Source of the DNA: JAJPKK01 sp963800215
GTDB lineage: Bacteria; Pseudomonadota; Alphaproteobacteria; Rhizobiales; Xanthobacteraceae
DNA: 64,000 nt
Assembly: GCA_963800215.1 (NCBI GenBank)
Contig: CAWCZY010000003.1
Location: 62,001 to 126,000, forward strand
Direction of reading: 5' to 3'
Part shown: piece by piece, positions 53,585 through 61,811 of the stretch
How the letters are laid out: each line of letters starts with the position of its first letter
Numbering within the stretch: position 1 is the stretch's first letter
Position numbers and translations under genes: made by a program
Notes under the pieces: generated by a model
The model's input: only the letters and a program-made list of their open reading frames with translations
What the model was told of the DNA's origin: nothing
The model's database searches: none

Positions 53585-54766
53585 CTACGCCGCCTTGCGG
53601 GTGGCGAGGAAGTCGCCCATGCGTTCGAGCGCGCGCAGGATGTTCTCGGTCGAATTGGCGTAGGACAGCCGCATATAGCCTTCGCCGAGAATGCCGAAAT
53701 CCGGACCGCCGATGACGGCGACGCCGACATCCTCGAGCAGCGACGAGGCCAGCGGCTTCGCCTTCCATCCCGTGCGCTTGATGTTGGGGAAGGCGTAGAA
53801 CGCGCCCTTGGGCGTCGCGCAGGAAATGCCGGGCAGGCGGTTGAGCCCTTCCACCACCACCTTCCGGCGGCGGTCGAATTCGGCGACCATCCGCTAGACC
53901 TCGTCCTGCGGGCCGGTGAGCGCCGCGAGGCCGGCATATTGCGCGGCGGCGTTGACGCAGGAATGCAGGTTCACCGCGAGCTTGCGCGCGAGGTCATAGA
54001 GCTTGCCCGGCCACACCGCATAGCCGAGCCGCCAGCCGGTCATGGCATAGGTCTTGGACCAGCCGTTGAGCAGGATCAGGCGGTCGCGGATCGAGGGATA
54101 GGTCAACAGGCAGACATGGGCCTCGCCGTCATAGACCATGTGGTCGTAGATCTCGTCGGACATCACGGCGACATCGGGGAATTGCGCGAGGCCGGCGACG
54201 AGCTTGTCGACCTCGGCCTTCGGCGTCACGCCACCGGTCGGATTGGCGGGCGAGTTCAGGATCAGGAGCCGCGTCTGCGGCGTTATCAGCGCCAGCGTCT
54301 CCGCCGCGGAGAAGGCGAAGCCGTTCTCCTCGCGCACCGGCACCGGAATCGGCCGCGCCCCGGTGAATTCGATCATCGAGCGATAGATCGGAAATCCGGG
54401 ATCGGGATAGAGGATGTCCGCGCCCGGCTCGCCGAACATCAGGATCGACATGAACATGGTCGGCTTGCCGCCCGGCATGATCATGACTTCGTCGGGCGAC
54501 ACCGCGACGCCGAACCGTTTGTGCAGATCGGCCGCCACCGCCTCGCGCAGCGGCAGGATGCCGTTCGCCGGCGTGTAGCCGTGGTGGCCGTCGCGCAGTG
54601 CCTTCACCGCCGCTTCGACGATGTGATCGGGGGTGCGGAAATCCGGCTGGCCGATGCCGAGATTGACGATATCGCGGCCTTCCGCGGCGAGGCGCGTTGC
54701 GCGCGCGAGCACCGCGAACGCATTCTCCTCGCCGATCCGATCGAACGCCGCGATGGTGGCAAGCAT
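53585..54766 (-). CDS. PLP-dependent aspartate-type aminotransferase, in-frame amber stop
   Basis: About 393 residues from MLATIAAFDRIGEENAFAVL at 54766. Fold type I class I/II motifs: NLGIGQPDFRTPDHIVEAA, NSPANPTGGV, SDEIYDHMVYDG, the PLP Lys in LNGWSKTYAMTGWRLGYAVWPG and GYMRLSYANSTENILRALERM. A TAG codon at 53894-53896 interrupts the otherwise continuous frame after GPQDEV; reading continues in the same frame with RMVAEFDRRRKVVVEGLNRL. Every other residue is in place. Family members use various amino acids; substrate unspecified. Confidence 0.87.
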
Positions 54767-54894
54767 GAGAGGTCCCCGGACGTTTCCACGGCGCGGCCGG
54801 GCCTTTGACGACTGCAATGCCGGCCCCGGCAAAGCGTGGCGCAGTTCACCCGATCACCGGTGGAAAAGCAAATCGGCAGCGCTGCCGGGGCCGA

Positions 54895-54926
54895 AAATGA
54901 AAAAAGCTCCGGCACCGGCCGGAGCT
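54895..54926 (-). terminator. rho-independent terminator of the first small secreted gene
   Basis: On the minus strand AGCTCCGGC pairs with GCCGGAGCT (loop CGGT) followed by TTTTTTCATTTT. It lies 28 bases after the stop of the gene at 54954. Confidence 0.85.
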
Positions 54927-54953
54927 CCTTCTCATCGAAGCGCCCGAGGCGAC

Positions 54954-55166
54954 TCAGTCGGCGTGATACGAACTGTTGTCGCGCAGGATCTCATGGCGGA
55001 TGTAGGCATCGGGATCGGCCCCGACCACCTTGCCATCCTGGACCACGGCGTTGTTGAAGGCCGGCGGCTGGGTGGTCTGTTGCGTGCGGGTCTTCGCGAC
55101 CGCCGGGGCTGCCACGAACGCGGCAAGGGCGACGGCGGACAATACGACCTTCAGGTTCGTTTTCAT
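54954..55166 (-). CDS. small secreted protein, paralogue of the gene at 55605
   Basis: 70 residues from MKTNLKVVLSAVALAAFVAA, ribosome site GGAGAG 8 bases upstream. A signal peptide ends PAVAK, leaving a mature peptide of about 46 residues: Gln/Thr-rich front (TRTQQTTQPPAFNN), then VVGADPDAYIRHEILRDNSSYHAD. The segment DPxxxIRxExLRD is shared with the next paralogue. Low GC upstream region and a strong terminator mark it as a single-gene unit. Function unknown; I do not recognise a family. Confidence 0.75.
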   Translation of the reverse strand: MKTNLKVVLSAVALAAFVAAPAVAKTRTQQTTQPPAFNNAVVQDGKVVGADPDAYIRHEILRDNSSYHAD

Positions 55167-55260
55167 GTCAAATCTCTCCGGAATTTTGTTGTTCGGTGAT
55201 CCCTACATAGCTCAAATTCCGTGCTGCACAAGCGTACTTATGTCCAAGCGTTCGTGTGGA

Positions 55261-55287
55261 AAAATAGCTTGTTTATATGGATTTAAC
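55261..55287 (-). promoter_or_regulatory. conserved upstream motif of the first small secreted gene
   Basis: AAAATA (55261-55266) then, eight bases on, ATATGGATTTAAC to 55287 (plus strand). The same layout is found ahead of the paralogue at 55605, with the same internal spacing. It lies 95 bases before the start codon. Likely promoter or activator site. Confidence 0.55.
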
Positions 55288-55539
55288 ACGATCTTTCGGG
55301 CCTGGAATGACGCCGCCTCAATCCCAGCCCGGCGCTTTATTGTGCGATGCACAGGTTTTGGCTGATCGAGAGAAAATAAACCAGTGTTGCGCCGGCATAT
55401 CTTTGCAACCCGCGACCGTCGACGGATGCAGGTAGATCGTGTCTGGTATGCACCGAGGATCGGACGCCAACGTCTCCGGCGAGCGGGGCGAGGGGCGCCG
55501 CAGCGGATGATTCGCGCATCGGCTCCGGCCAAACGCATG

Positions 55540-55588
55540 GCGCAAAATCAAAATGAAGAGCCCCGGAAAACGATCCGGGCTCTTCATT
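55540..55588 (-). terminator. rho-independent terminator of the second small secreted gene
   Basis: On the minus strand AATGAAGAGCCCGG pairs with CCGGGGCTCTTCATT (one bulged base) and is followed by TTGATTTTG. The stem is 14 bp. It lies 17 bases after the stop at 55605. Confidence 0.82.
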
Positions 55589-55604
55589 AAAGGACACAGG
55601 CGGT

Positions 55605-55829
55605 TCAGTTGAAGGCGCCGGCATCCGGAACGTCGCGCAGCATTTCAGCGCGGATGCTCGGATCGGAATCGGGTCCGATCCTGCCTCCAGGCGGCGACAC
55701 GCCATTGAAAATGGAGAGCACGGGAGGACGCTGCGGATGGTCGTGGTGTACCGGCGGCTTGGCCAGCGCGGGCGTCCCCAACACCGCCGCCACCGCGAAA
55801 GAAGACAGTATCATCTTCAGGGAATTCAT
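55605..55829 (-). CDS. small secreted protein, paralogue of the gene at 54954
   Basis: 74 residues from MNSLKMILSSFAVAAVLGTP. Signal peptide ending PALAK, then KPPVHHDHPQRPPVLSIFNG (His-rich, metal-binding-like) and GGRIGPDSDPSIRAEMLRDVPDAGAFN. The shared C-terminal motif DPSIRAEMLRD aligns with DAYIRHEILRD of the sister gene. Upstream motif, leader length and terminator layout are also the same, so the two genes duplicated as a whole unit. Function unknown. Confidence 0.75.
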   Translation of the reverse strand: MNSLKMILSSFAVAAVLGTPALAKPPVHHDHPQRPPVLSIFNGVSPPGGRIGPDSDPSIRAEMLRDVPDAGAFN

Positions 55830-56186
55830 CTTCAACCTCGTTCGACGGTGTGTCACGACCCTGGAATTAGCGTAGATCTTCGTCCATGCAAGGCCTCGGC
55901 AACCACAAAGGACGGTGCTGAAAATATCGAAGATATATGGATTTAACGTCGGCCGGGGGCGAAGCATGGATTTACGATTCGTTGACGTCCGCCGCTAAAC
56001 ATGTCGCGGTGCACAACGAACCGGGATTACGAATTATTAACGACAATTTCTCCCGCGTAACTTTCTCTCGCGCGCGAGCGAGCCATCGAAAGATGTATGG
56101 TCTGGTATGCGCCGTCGGAATGACTGGTTTGGTCCCGAGCGGCGCAAATGGCGCGCGCAAGCTCGCCTGATTCACGAAGGTTCGCG
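55830..56186. other. low-GC intergenic stretch
   Basis: About 350 bases with a visibly higher AT content than the rest (GATTACGAATTATTAACGAC, AAAATATCG). Besides the motif at 55921 no gene is visible. It divides the minus-strand small genes from the plus-strand GNAT gene. Confidence 0.4.
55921..55947 (-). promoter_or_regulatory. conserved upstream motif of the second small secreted gene
   Basis: AAAATA (55921-55926) then, after eight bases, ATATGGATTTAAC to 55947. Matches the element at 55261 at all positions except the spacer. It lies 92 bases before the start codon. Confidence 0.55.
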
Positions 56187-56913
56187 ATGAACGAGACCTC
56201 CGCCCACGATGTCGATCCGCGCACCGGCCAGCCGGTAGGCTTTGCCGTCGATGCCACCCCGGCACTGCCGCCGCAGGCAGTGAGTCTCGTCCGGCCGCCA
56301 CGGCGCCGTCGAGCGGCTCGACCGCCTGCGCCATGGCGGCAGCCTGTGGGAGGCCGTGCAGGGCCATCCGCATCTTTTTACCTACATGGCGTTTGGGCCG
56401 TTCGCCGACGCGGCGATGTTCTCCGATTGGCTGGCCGCGCGGCAGCACTCGAGCGATCCCGTGTTCTACGCCATCGTGCAGCCGTCCGGCCGCGCGGTCG
56501 GGCTCGTCGCGCTGATGTCGATCCGGCCGGAGATGCGGGTCATGGAGGTCGGCAATATCCTGCTGAGCCCGCGCCTCCAGCGCACGCGGCTCGCGACCGA
56601 AGCGCAATATCTGCTCGCCTGCTACGCCTTCGAGACGCTCGGCTACCGCCGCTACGAGTGGAAATGCGACGCGCTCAACGCCGCATCGCGCCGCGCCGCG
56701 CTGCGCCTCGGGTTTCGCTACGAGGGCATTTTTCGCGACCATATGATCATCAAGGGACGCAGCCGCGACACCGCCTGGTTCGCCATGCTGGCCGCCGATT
56801 GGCCGGCGCGAAGGGCCGTGTTCGAGCGCTGGCTGGCGCCGGAGAATTTCGATGCCGGCGGTACCCAGCGCGAGCGGCTGGGCGCCGTGCTCGCTCATGA
56901 TCCGTCACGCTGA
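56187..56913 (+). CDS. GNAT family acetyltransferase, frameshifted
   Basis: About 240 residues from MNETSAHDVDPRTGQPVGFA at 56187. The RimJ-type pattern: AMFSDWLAARQHSSDPVFYAIVQPSGRAVGLVALM, MEVGNILLSPRLQRTRLATEAQYLL (acetyl-CoA loop near residue 140), CDALNAASRRAALRLGFRYEGIFRDH. A frame break lies between about 56290 and 56310 (RPP|HGAVERLDRLRHGGSLWEA). Members acetylate protein N-termini or small amines; target unknown. Confidence 0.83.
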
Positions 56914-57061
56914 AAGCGCCGGATTTATTCGAGAGAGCGGAAAAATCGAACGAATTCACGAGCTCCCGAGATGACCGGCCGCAGGGGATCGAATTCGCGC
57001 CGCAGACGTGTAAGATAATGGCGGGGATCGAGTGGGTGGCCCGCGTTACGGAGCCGCTGAC

Positions 57062-57649
57062 ATGCGTACCACGAAATTCGTCCTGTTCGCCCTCGCCATC
57101 CTCGTGTCGGCCACATCGGCGAAGGCGGCGGTGCTCGTCACCGTCGACAAATCGACCCAGCAGATGACCGTGGATGTCGACGGCGTCCGGCGCTGGACCT
57201 GGCCGGTTTCGACAGGCCTGCCCGGCCATGACACGCCGAGTGGCAATTACACCGCGTTCCGCATGGAGGCCGACCATTACTCCAAGGAGTGGGACGACGC
57301 TCCGATGCCGCACTCGATCTTCTTCACCTATAGAGGCCATGCCATTCACGGCTCGTTCGCGGGGCATATCGGCAGCCCGGCCTCCCACGGCTGCGTGCGC
57401 CTCGCGCCGGAGAATGCGGCAAAGCTTTATGCGCTGGTCGAGCAGCAGGGCCTGCCCAACACCAAGGTGGTGCTCACCGGCGACGTGAACATTGCGATGG
57501 CGCATCGCGGGGGTGCGGCGAAAGAACGCTCCGCCGCCGGCCGGCCCGCGGTCCAGCGCGCCTATTATCCGCGCGCGGCGCAGGATTCCTATTATCCCGG
57601 AGCCTACCAGCAGAACACTTCGTACCGGCCAAACCGTTACGGCTACTGA
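57062..57649 (+). CDS. L,D-transpeptidase (YkuD domain)
   Basis: 195 residues from MRTTKFVLFALAILVSATSA at 57062; signal peptide ending AKAA. The YkuD motif is complete: GHAIHGSFAGHIGSPASHGCVRLAPENA, with catalytic Cys near residue 116 and the His before it. It cross-links peptidoglycan 3-3 bridges or anchors lipoproteins. The end is rich in Tyr/Arg/Gln (YYPRAAQDSYYPGAYQQNTSY), an unusual low-complexity tail of 35 residues. Intact. Confidence 0.91.
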   Translation: MRTTKFVLFALAILVSATSAKAAVLVTVDKSTQQMTVDVDGVRRWTWPVSTGLPGHDTPSGNYTAFRMEADHYSKEWDDAPMPHSIFFTYRGHAIHGSFAGHIGSPASHGCVRLAPENAAKLYALVEQQGLPNTKVVLTGDVNIAMAHRGGAAKERSAAGRPAVQRAYYPRAAQDSYYPGAYQQNTSYRPNRYGY

Positions 57650-57743
57650 CCCGCGGCGCCTCCACGCCACATTGCCATCAAAAAGCTGTAGCTGCCTTTC
57701 GTGCTATCGAAGTTTGGGGCGCCAACCGACCGGGAGAAAATGC

Positions 57744-58236
57744 ATGTCTGCTTGCTCGAAGGGGCTCTTCACCCTTGCGCTCGCCAGCGCGCTCAGCGTG
57801 CCTGCGAGCGCTCAACTGCTGTCGCGCAAGGACCTGTCCTACGAGATCGCGAAGTCGATCGCGGAAGGCGCGATCGCCGAATGCCACCGGCGTGGCTACA
57901 ACACCTCGGTCGTCGTGGTCGATCGCGCCGGCGATACCCTGATTGCGATGCGCTACGACAATGCAAGCCCGCACACGATGGAGAATGCGCGCCGCAAGGC
58001 CTACACGGCGCGCACGTTCAAGCAGACCACGAGAGGAGTATGCCAAGAAGCTCGAAGCCGGCAATGCCGTGATCAAGCAGCAGGTCACGCTCCCGGGCGT
58101 CATCGCGATCCCCGGCGGAGTGCCCATCAAGGTCGGCGAAGACGTGATCGGCGGCGTCGGCCTGTCCGGCTCGCCCGGTGTCGACGAGCCCTGCGTGCAG
58201 GCCGGCCTCGACAAGGTCAAGGATCAGTTGAAGTAA
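57744..58236 (+). CDS. secreted GlcG/HbpS family protein 1 of 3, frameshifted
   Basis: About 163 residues from MSACSKGLFTLALASALSVP, signal peptide ending ASAQL. GlcG/HbpS pattern: LLSRKDLSYEIAKSIAEGAIAECHRRGY, VVVVDRAGDTLIAMRYDNASPHTMENARRKAYTARTFKQTT, then IAIPGGVPIKVGEDVIGGVGLSGSPGVDEPCVQAGLDKVKDQL. The frame breaks with an extra G at about 58035 (QTTR|EYAKKLEAG). Family proteins bind haem or tetrapyrroles outside or in the periplasm. The active copies downstream are intact. Confidence 0.84.
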
Positions 58237-58272
58237 AGCAGCCACTTCGCTGCAAGCCTGCAACGCCAATCC

Positions 58273-58290
58273 GGCCGGTTCGTTCCGGCC
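58273..58290 (+). terminator. hairpin after GlcG copy 1
   Basis: GGCCGG and CCGGCC, 6 bp perfect, loop TTCGTT, 37 bases after the stop. A second GC hairpin follows (GGCGGCG with CGCCGCC). No T-run. Confidence 0.35.
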
Positions 58291-58497
58291 AAGCGGCGGC
58301 GGGTCGGGCGCCGCCGCCTGATACAAATCCGTACCAATGGCGTAGTATCGGAGGCCGTCGCCCGACGGCGAAGAACAACCGGGCCTGCCGAAAGTGTGGG
58401 CGGCCCGGACCTCGAAATCCTGATGCAAATCCGGATAGATGATCTAGTGTCAGACTTAGCCCGCGCGTCAACGCGGCTACCAACTGGGAGGTTCCTC

Positions 58498-59001
58498 ATG
58501 TCCAACATCGTATATCGTGCAGCCGGCATTTCGCTGGTGTCGGCACTTGCCTTCGGCCTCGCCCCCGCGGCGAATGCCCAGCTCATCACCCACAAGGATC
58601 TGTCGCTCGGCATGGCCACGACAATCGCGCTGACCGCGATCGAGACCTGCAAGGCGAACGGCTACAGCGTGTCCGCGCATGTGCTCGGCCGCGAAGGCCA
58701 GGTGATCGTGGCCATGCGCAACGAAAACGCCGGCTTGGCCACCTGGGAAAATTCCATGAAGAAGGCCTATACGGCCCGGACCTTCGCGCGGTCGTCGGGT
58801 GAGTTCGCCAATGGCGTGAAGGGCAACCCCAATGCCGGCGCGCTCTATCTCACCAACATCGTCCCGGCCCAGGGCGCGCTGCCGATCAAGATCGGCAACG
58901 AGACCATCGGCGCCGTCGGCATTTCCGGCGCGCCGGGCGGCGAGAAGGACGAGGCTTGCGCCAAGGCCGGCATCGACAAGGTCGCCGACGAGCTGAAGTA
59001 A
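58498..59001 (+). CDS. secreted GlcG/HbpS family protein 2 of 3
   Basis: 167 residues from MSNIVYRAAGISLVSALAFG, with GGGAGG 7 bases upstream and a signal peptide ending ANAQL. Shares with copy 3 the order LITHKDLSLGMATTIALTAIETCKANGYSVSAHVLG, NSMKKAYTARTFARSSGEFANGV, SNIVPAQG-like TNIVPAQGALPIKIGNETIGAVGISGAPGGEKDEACAKAGIDKVADELK. Two Cys (ETCKAN, EACAKA). No known cofactor is provable; haem is the usual proposal. Confidence 0.91.
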   Translation: MSNIVYRAAGISLVSALAFGLAPAANAQLITHKDLSLGMATTIALTAIETCKANGYSVSAHVLGREGQVIVAMRNENAGLATWENSMKKAYTARTFARSSGEFANGVKGNPNAGALYLTNIVPAQGALPIKIGNETIGAVGISGAPGGEKDEACAKAGIDKVADELK

Positions 59002-59101
59002 GCCTCCATCACCGAGCGGCGCGCCATCGCTGTGGCGCCGCCGGCCGCATCCATTCCCTCAAAGCCGCAGCAGAGGCGGCATCCATCTGGGAGAAACAAC
59101 A

Positions 59102-59605
59102 ATGTCCAAGACCGTCATCCGTATCGCCGGGCTTTCGCTCGCTTCCGCGCTCGCTTGCGGGCTCGCCACCTCGGCGAACGCCCAGCTCGTCACCCACAAG
59201 GACCTGCCGCTCCTCATGGCGGTCACCATGGCGCAGACCGCGATCGCGACCTGCAAGGCCAACGGCTACAACGTGTCCGCGAATGTCCTCGGCCGCAACG
59301 GCGAAGTGATCGTCGCCATGCGCGGCGACGGCACCGGCCCGCACACGCTGGAAAACTCCATGAAGAAGGCCTACACGGCCAAGGCGCAGCGCCGGCCGTC
59401 GGGCGAATTCGCCGCAGCGGTGAAGACCAATCTGACCGCCGGCGCGCTCCATCTCTCCAACATCGTGCCGGCGCAGGGCGCACTGCCGATCAAGGTGGGC
59501 GAAGACACCATCGGCGCCATCGGCGTGTCCGGCGCACCGGGCGGCGAGAAGGACGAGGCCTGCGCCAAGGCGGGCATCGAAAAGGTCTCCGCCGAGCTGA
59601 AGTAA
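59102..59605 (+). CDS. secreted GlcG/HbpS family protein 3 of 3
   Basis: 167 residues from MSKTVIRIAGLSLASALACG, ribosome site GGGAG 8 bases upstream, signal peptide ending ANAQL. Nearly the same as copy 2 (LVTHKDLPLLMAVTMAQTAIATCKANGYNVSANVLGRNGEV, LSNIVPAQGALPIKVGEDTIGAIGVSGAPGG). The same length and the same Cys pair show a recent duplication. It ends in a strong terminator, so copies 2 and 3 may share one transcript. Confidence 0.91.
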   Translation: MSKTVIRIAGLSLASALACGLATSANAQLVTHKDLPLLMAVTMAQTAIATCKANGYNVSANVLGRNGEVIVAMRGDGTGPHTLENSMKKAYTAKAQRRPSGEFAAAVKTNLTAGALHLSNIVPAQGALPIKVGEDTIGAIGVSGAPGGEKDEACAKAGIEKVSAELK

Positions 59606-59618
59606 GCGAACGGCTGCG

Positions 59619-59648
59619 GGCGGCGCAGCTCGGCTGCGCCGCCTTTTT
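59619..59648 (+). terminator. rho-independent terminator of the GlcG array
   Basis: A perfect 11-bp stem (GGCGGCGCAGC / GCTGCGCCGCC, loop TCG) followed by TTTTT. Ends the array 14 bases after the third gene. Confidence 0.9.
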
Positions 59649-59676
59649 CAGTTGACGGATCGATCGTCTGCCGCCG

Positions 59677-60357
59677 TCACGCCGCCTTGCGGTGCATGAC
59701 GTTCGCACCCTTGTAATCGCCCTGGATCGCCTTCACGGAGCGCTCGATCGAGCTGAACAGGCGGGCGATCTCGGAGGCCGCATGGGACTCCGGGTCGAAC
59801 TCCCGCGCGCCCTCGCCGCCGGCCAGCGCCAGCGAATAGGTGGTGCGGTGGGTGATCTGGCCGAACCACACCGGCGCGCGCAGCGCCTCGAGGCTCTCGC
59901 GCGCGGCGACGCACTGCGGCGACTCCGCGCCGTCGCGCTTGGCCGGCGCGCCGTTGAGCACGACTGCATAGGGTTTGCGGCGCTCGCGGGCATAGGCGAT
60001 GGTTTCCTTCACCGCGTCGAGATCGAACACCGAGGGCCGCGCCGGAATGACGACCAGCGTCGCGGCGCGGATCGCGTCATTGACGATGCCGGACATCTGC
60101 GGCGGCGTGTCGATGAAGACCCATTCGAACTCCGCCTGCTTGGCGGCGCTCAGGATGTTCTCGATGCCGCGCGCCGCCGTGCGCAGCGGCGGCTCGCCGG
60201 TCTTACGCAAGTCGTGCCACAGGCTGAGCGAGCCCTGCGGATCGGCGTCGATGAGGAGGCAGCGGCGCGACGCCTTGTCGGCGAAGGCGGCGAGGTTGGC
60301 GGTCAGCGTGCTTTTGCCCGAACCGCCTTTGCGGGACGCGACGGTGATGACGACCAT
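59677..60357 (-). CDS. ParA/MipZ-type P-loop ATPase
   Basis: 226 residues from MVVITVASRKGGSGKSTLTA at 60357. Deviant Walker A KGGSGKST near residues 10-17, Walker A' DADPQGSLSLWHDLR near 41-55, Walker B VFIDTPP near 85-91 and the Pro-rich region RPSVFDLDAVKETI. Such dimerising ATPases position division sites, partition DNA or place protein arrays. No ParB or parS-like gene is next to it, and the size is shorter than MipZ of Caulobacter, so the cargo is uncertain. Convergent with the GlcG array and divergent from prmA. Confidence 0.86.
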   Translation of the reverse strand: MVVITVASRKGGSGKSTLTANLAAFADKASRRCLLIDADPQGSLSLWHDLRKTGEPPLRTAARGIENILSAAKQAEFEWVFIDTPPQMSGIVNDAIRAATLVVIPARPSVFDLDAVKETIAYARERRKPYAVVLNGAPAKRDGAESPQCVAARESLEALRAPVWFGQITHRTTYSLALAGGEGAREFDPESHAASEIARLFSSIERSVKAIQGDYKGANVMHRKAA

Positions 60358-60853
60358 GGTACACGGCTCCCTGAATGAATTGATCGCGCCGGGTGCGAAT
60401 GCCCGGCCAAAGGATCGATGATTTAAAACGGTGACGGCAGACGCCCGTAGAGGCTGCGTCGTGGTGCTTCGGCCGTTGTGCAAGGTTGAATCCATCCAGG
60501 GTTGATTTGCAAGCACGTAGAATTGGCAGCGATTTGTTTGCCGTGGACGCCGTTACCAAAACGACACAATGGGCGGAAACGTCACCGCGACGCGGGCCAC
60601 AGACAGTGGTGGAAAACCGTGGGAAAGCGCATGGCTCCGGCTGTGGAACATCGGTGGAGAAATAGTGGAGAAGCCGGTGATGAAAAACACCGTTGCGACC
60701 CCCCGGCGTAATAGGGGACGGCGCGGCAGATGCGAAAACCTTCGTGTTTTCGATCGCTTATTCGCCATATCCCGACAGTGCCGGCGCAGGGTTTGTGGAC
60801 AGCACGGTGCGAATCACCTGGACAGGCGGTGCGTGAACGGTGGAATGGGAGGC
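60358..60853. other. 496-base divergent intergenic region with GTGGA repeats
   Basis: No gene is visible in this long gap between the ParA-type ATPase and prmA. On the plus strand GTGGA recurs at 60607, 60641, 60652, 60663 and near 60795; the middle three are exactly 11 bases apart. The promoters of both genes must lie here. See the finding for possible meanings. Confidence 0.5.
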
Positions 60854-61802
60854 ATGAACGACGCCTCCCATGCTTCGACCGTGCTCGCCCGGATGGCGAC
60901 GGACGGGAAAACCGCGCGCGGTCTCGCCGACGGGCTCTCAGAAATGCTCGACCCCGGGCAAACCGCGATCGCCGCCTTCGAGGCGCGTGACGGAAGCTGG
61001 ACCGTGGAAATCCATTTCCAGCGCGCGCCCGACGAGGCCGCGGTGCGCCGCCTCGTCGGTGACCTCGCGGGCGAAGGCGCGGGCGGCCAACTCGCATTCG
61101 AGCGCGTTGCGGCGCGCGACTGGGTCGCCGCCAGCCTCGAAGGCCTGCAGCCGGTCGAAGCCGGCCGCTTCTTCCTGCATGGCGCGCACCACCGCGCGCG
61201 GGTGCCGGCCAACCGCATCGGCATCGAGATCGAGGCGGCGCTCGCCTTCGGCACCGGGCATCACGGCACCACCCGGGGCTGTCTGCTGGCGCTGGACGCC
61301 ATCTTGAAGGCGTGCCGGCGGGCGCCTTACTCGACAAGGCGGCGCGGCAGCCGCGTCCTCGATGTCGGCACCGGGACCGGGGTGCTCGCGATCGCGGCGG
61401 CGCGGGCCTTGCGCGGCGCAGTGCTCGCCAGCGACATCGATCCCGTCAGCGTGCGGCTGGCGCGGCAGAATGCGCGCCTCAACCGTGCCGCCGGGCTCAC
61501 CGTGATCCACGCAAGCGGCCTCGGCGACCGCCGCTTTCGCGACGGCGCGCCGTATCATCTCGTGTTCGCCAACATCCTGCTGGGGCCCCTCAAGGGCCTC
61601 GCGAAGCCGATCGGCGCCATGGCGGCGCCCGGCGCCTTCGTGGTGCTGTCCGGCCTGCATCCCGGCGCAGGCCAATGCGGCGCTTGCCGCCTATCGCGCC
61701 CATGGCCTCGTGCTGGCGCGGCGGATTCCGCTCGACGGCTGGGTGACGCTGGTCCTGAGGCGGCCCGCGAAGCGAATTGTGACCGGACGGCGCAGCGCCT
61801 AG
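60854..61802 (+). CDS. prmA: ribosomal protein L11 methyltransferase, frameshifted
   Basis: About 315 residues from MNDASHASTVLARMATDGKT, with GGGAGG 4 bases upstream. PrmA signatures: IEIEAALAFGTGHHGTTRGCLLALD, VLDVGTGTGVLAIAAARAL (SAM site near residues 175-193), SDIDPVSVRLARQNARLN and FANILLGPLKGLAKPI. A break near 61670 follows LSGLHP; the true end continues AQANAALAAYRAHGLVLARRIPLDGW and stops at 61802. PrmA trimethylates ribosomal protein L11 in the cytoplasm. The aminopeptidase gene follows by 9 bases, a pairing I recognise from relatives. Confidence 0.89.
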
Positions 61803-61811
61803 ATTACCCCC

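Noticed and set aside
60595..60845. GTGGA motifs considered as DnaA boxes and the region as a replication origin
   Set aside because: No full TTATCCACA-type box was found and the neighbouring genes (ParA-type ATPase and prmA) are not typical origin neighbours; kept only as a repeat finding.
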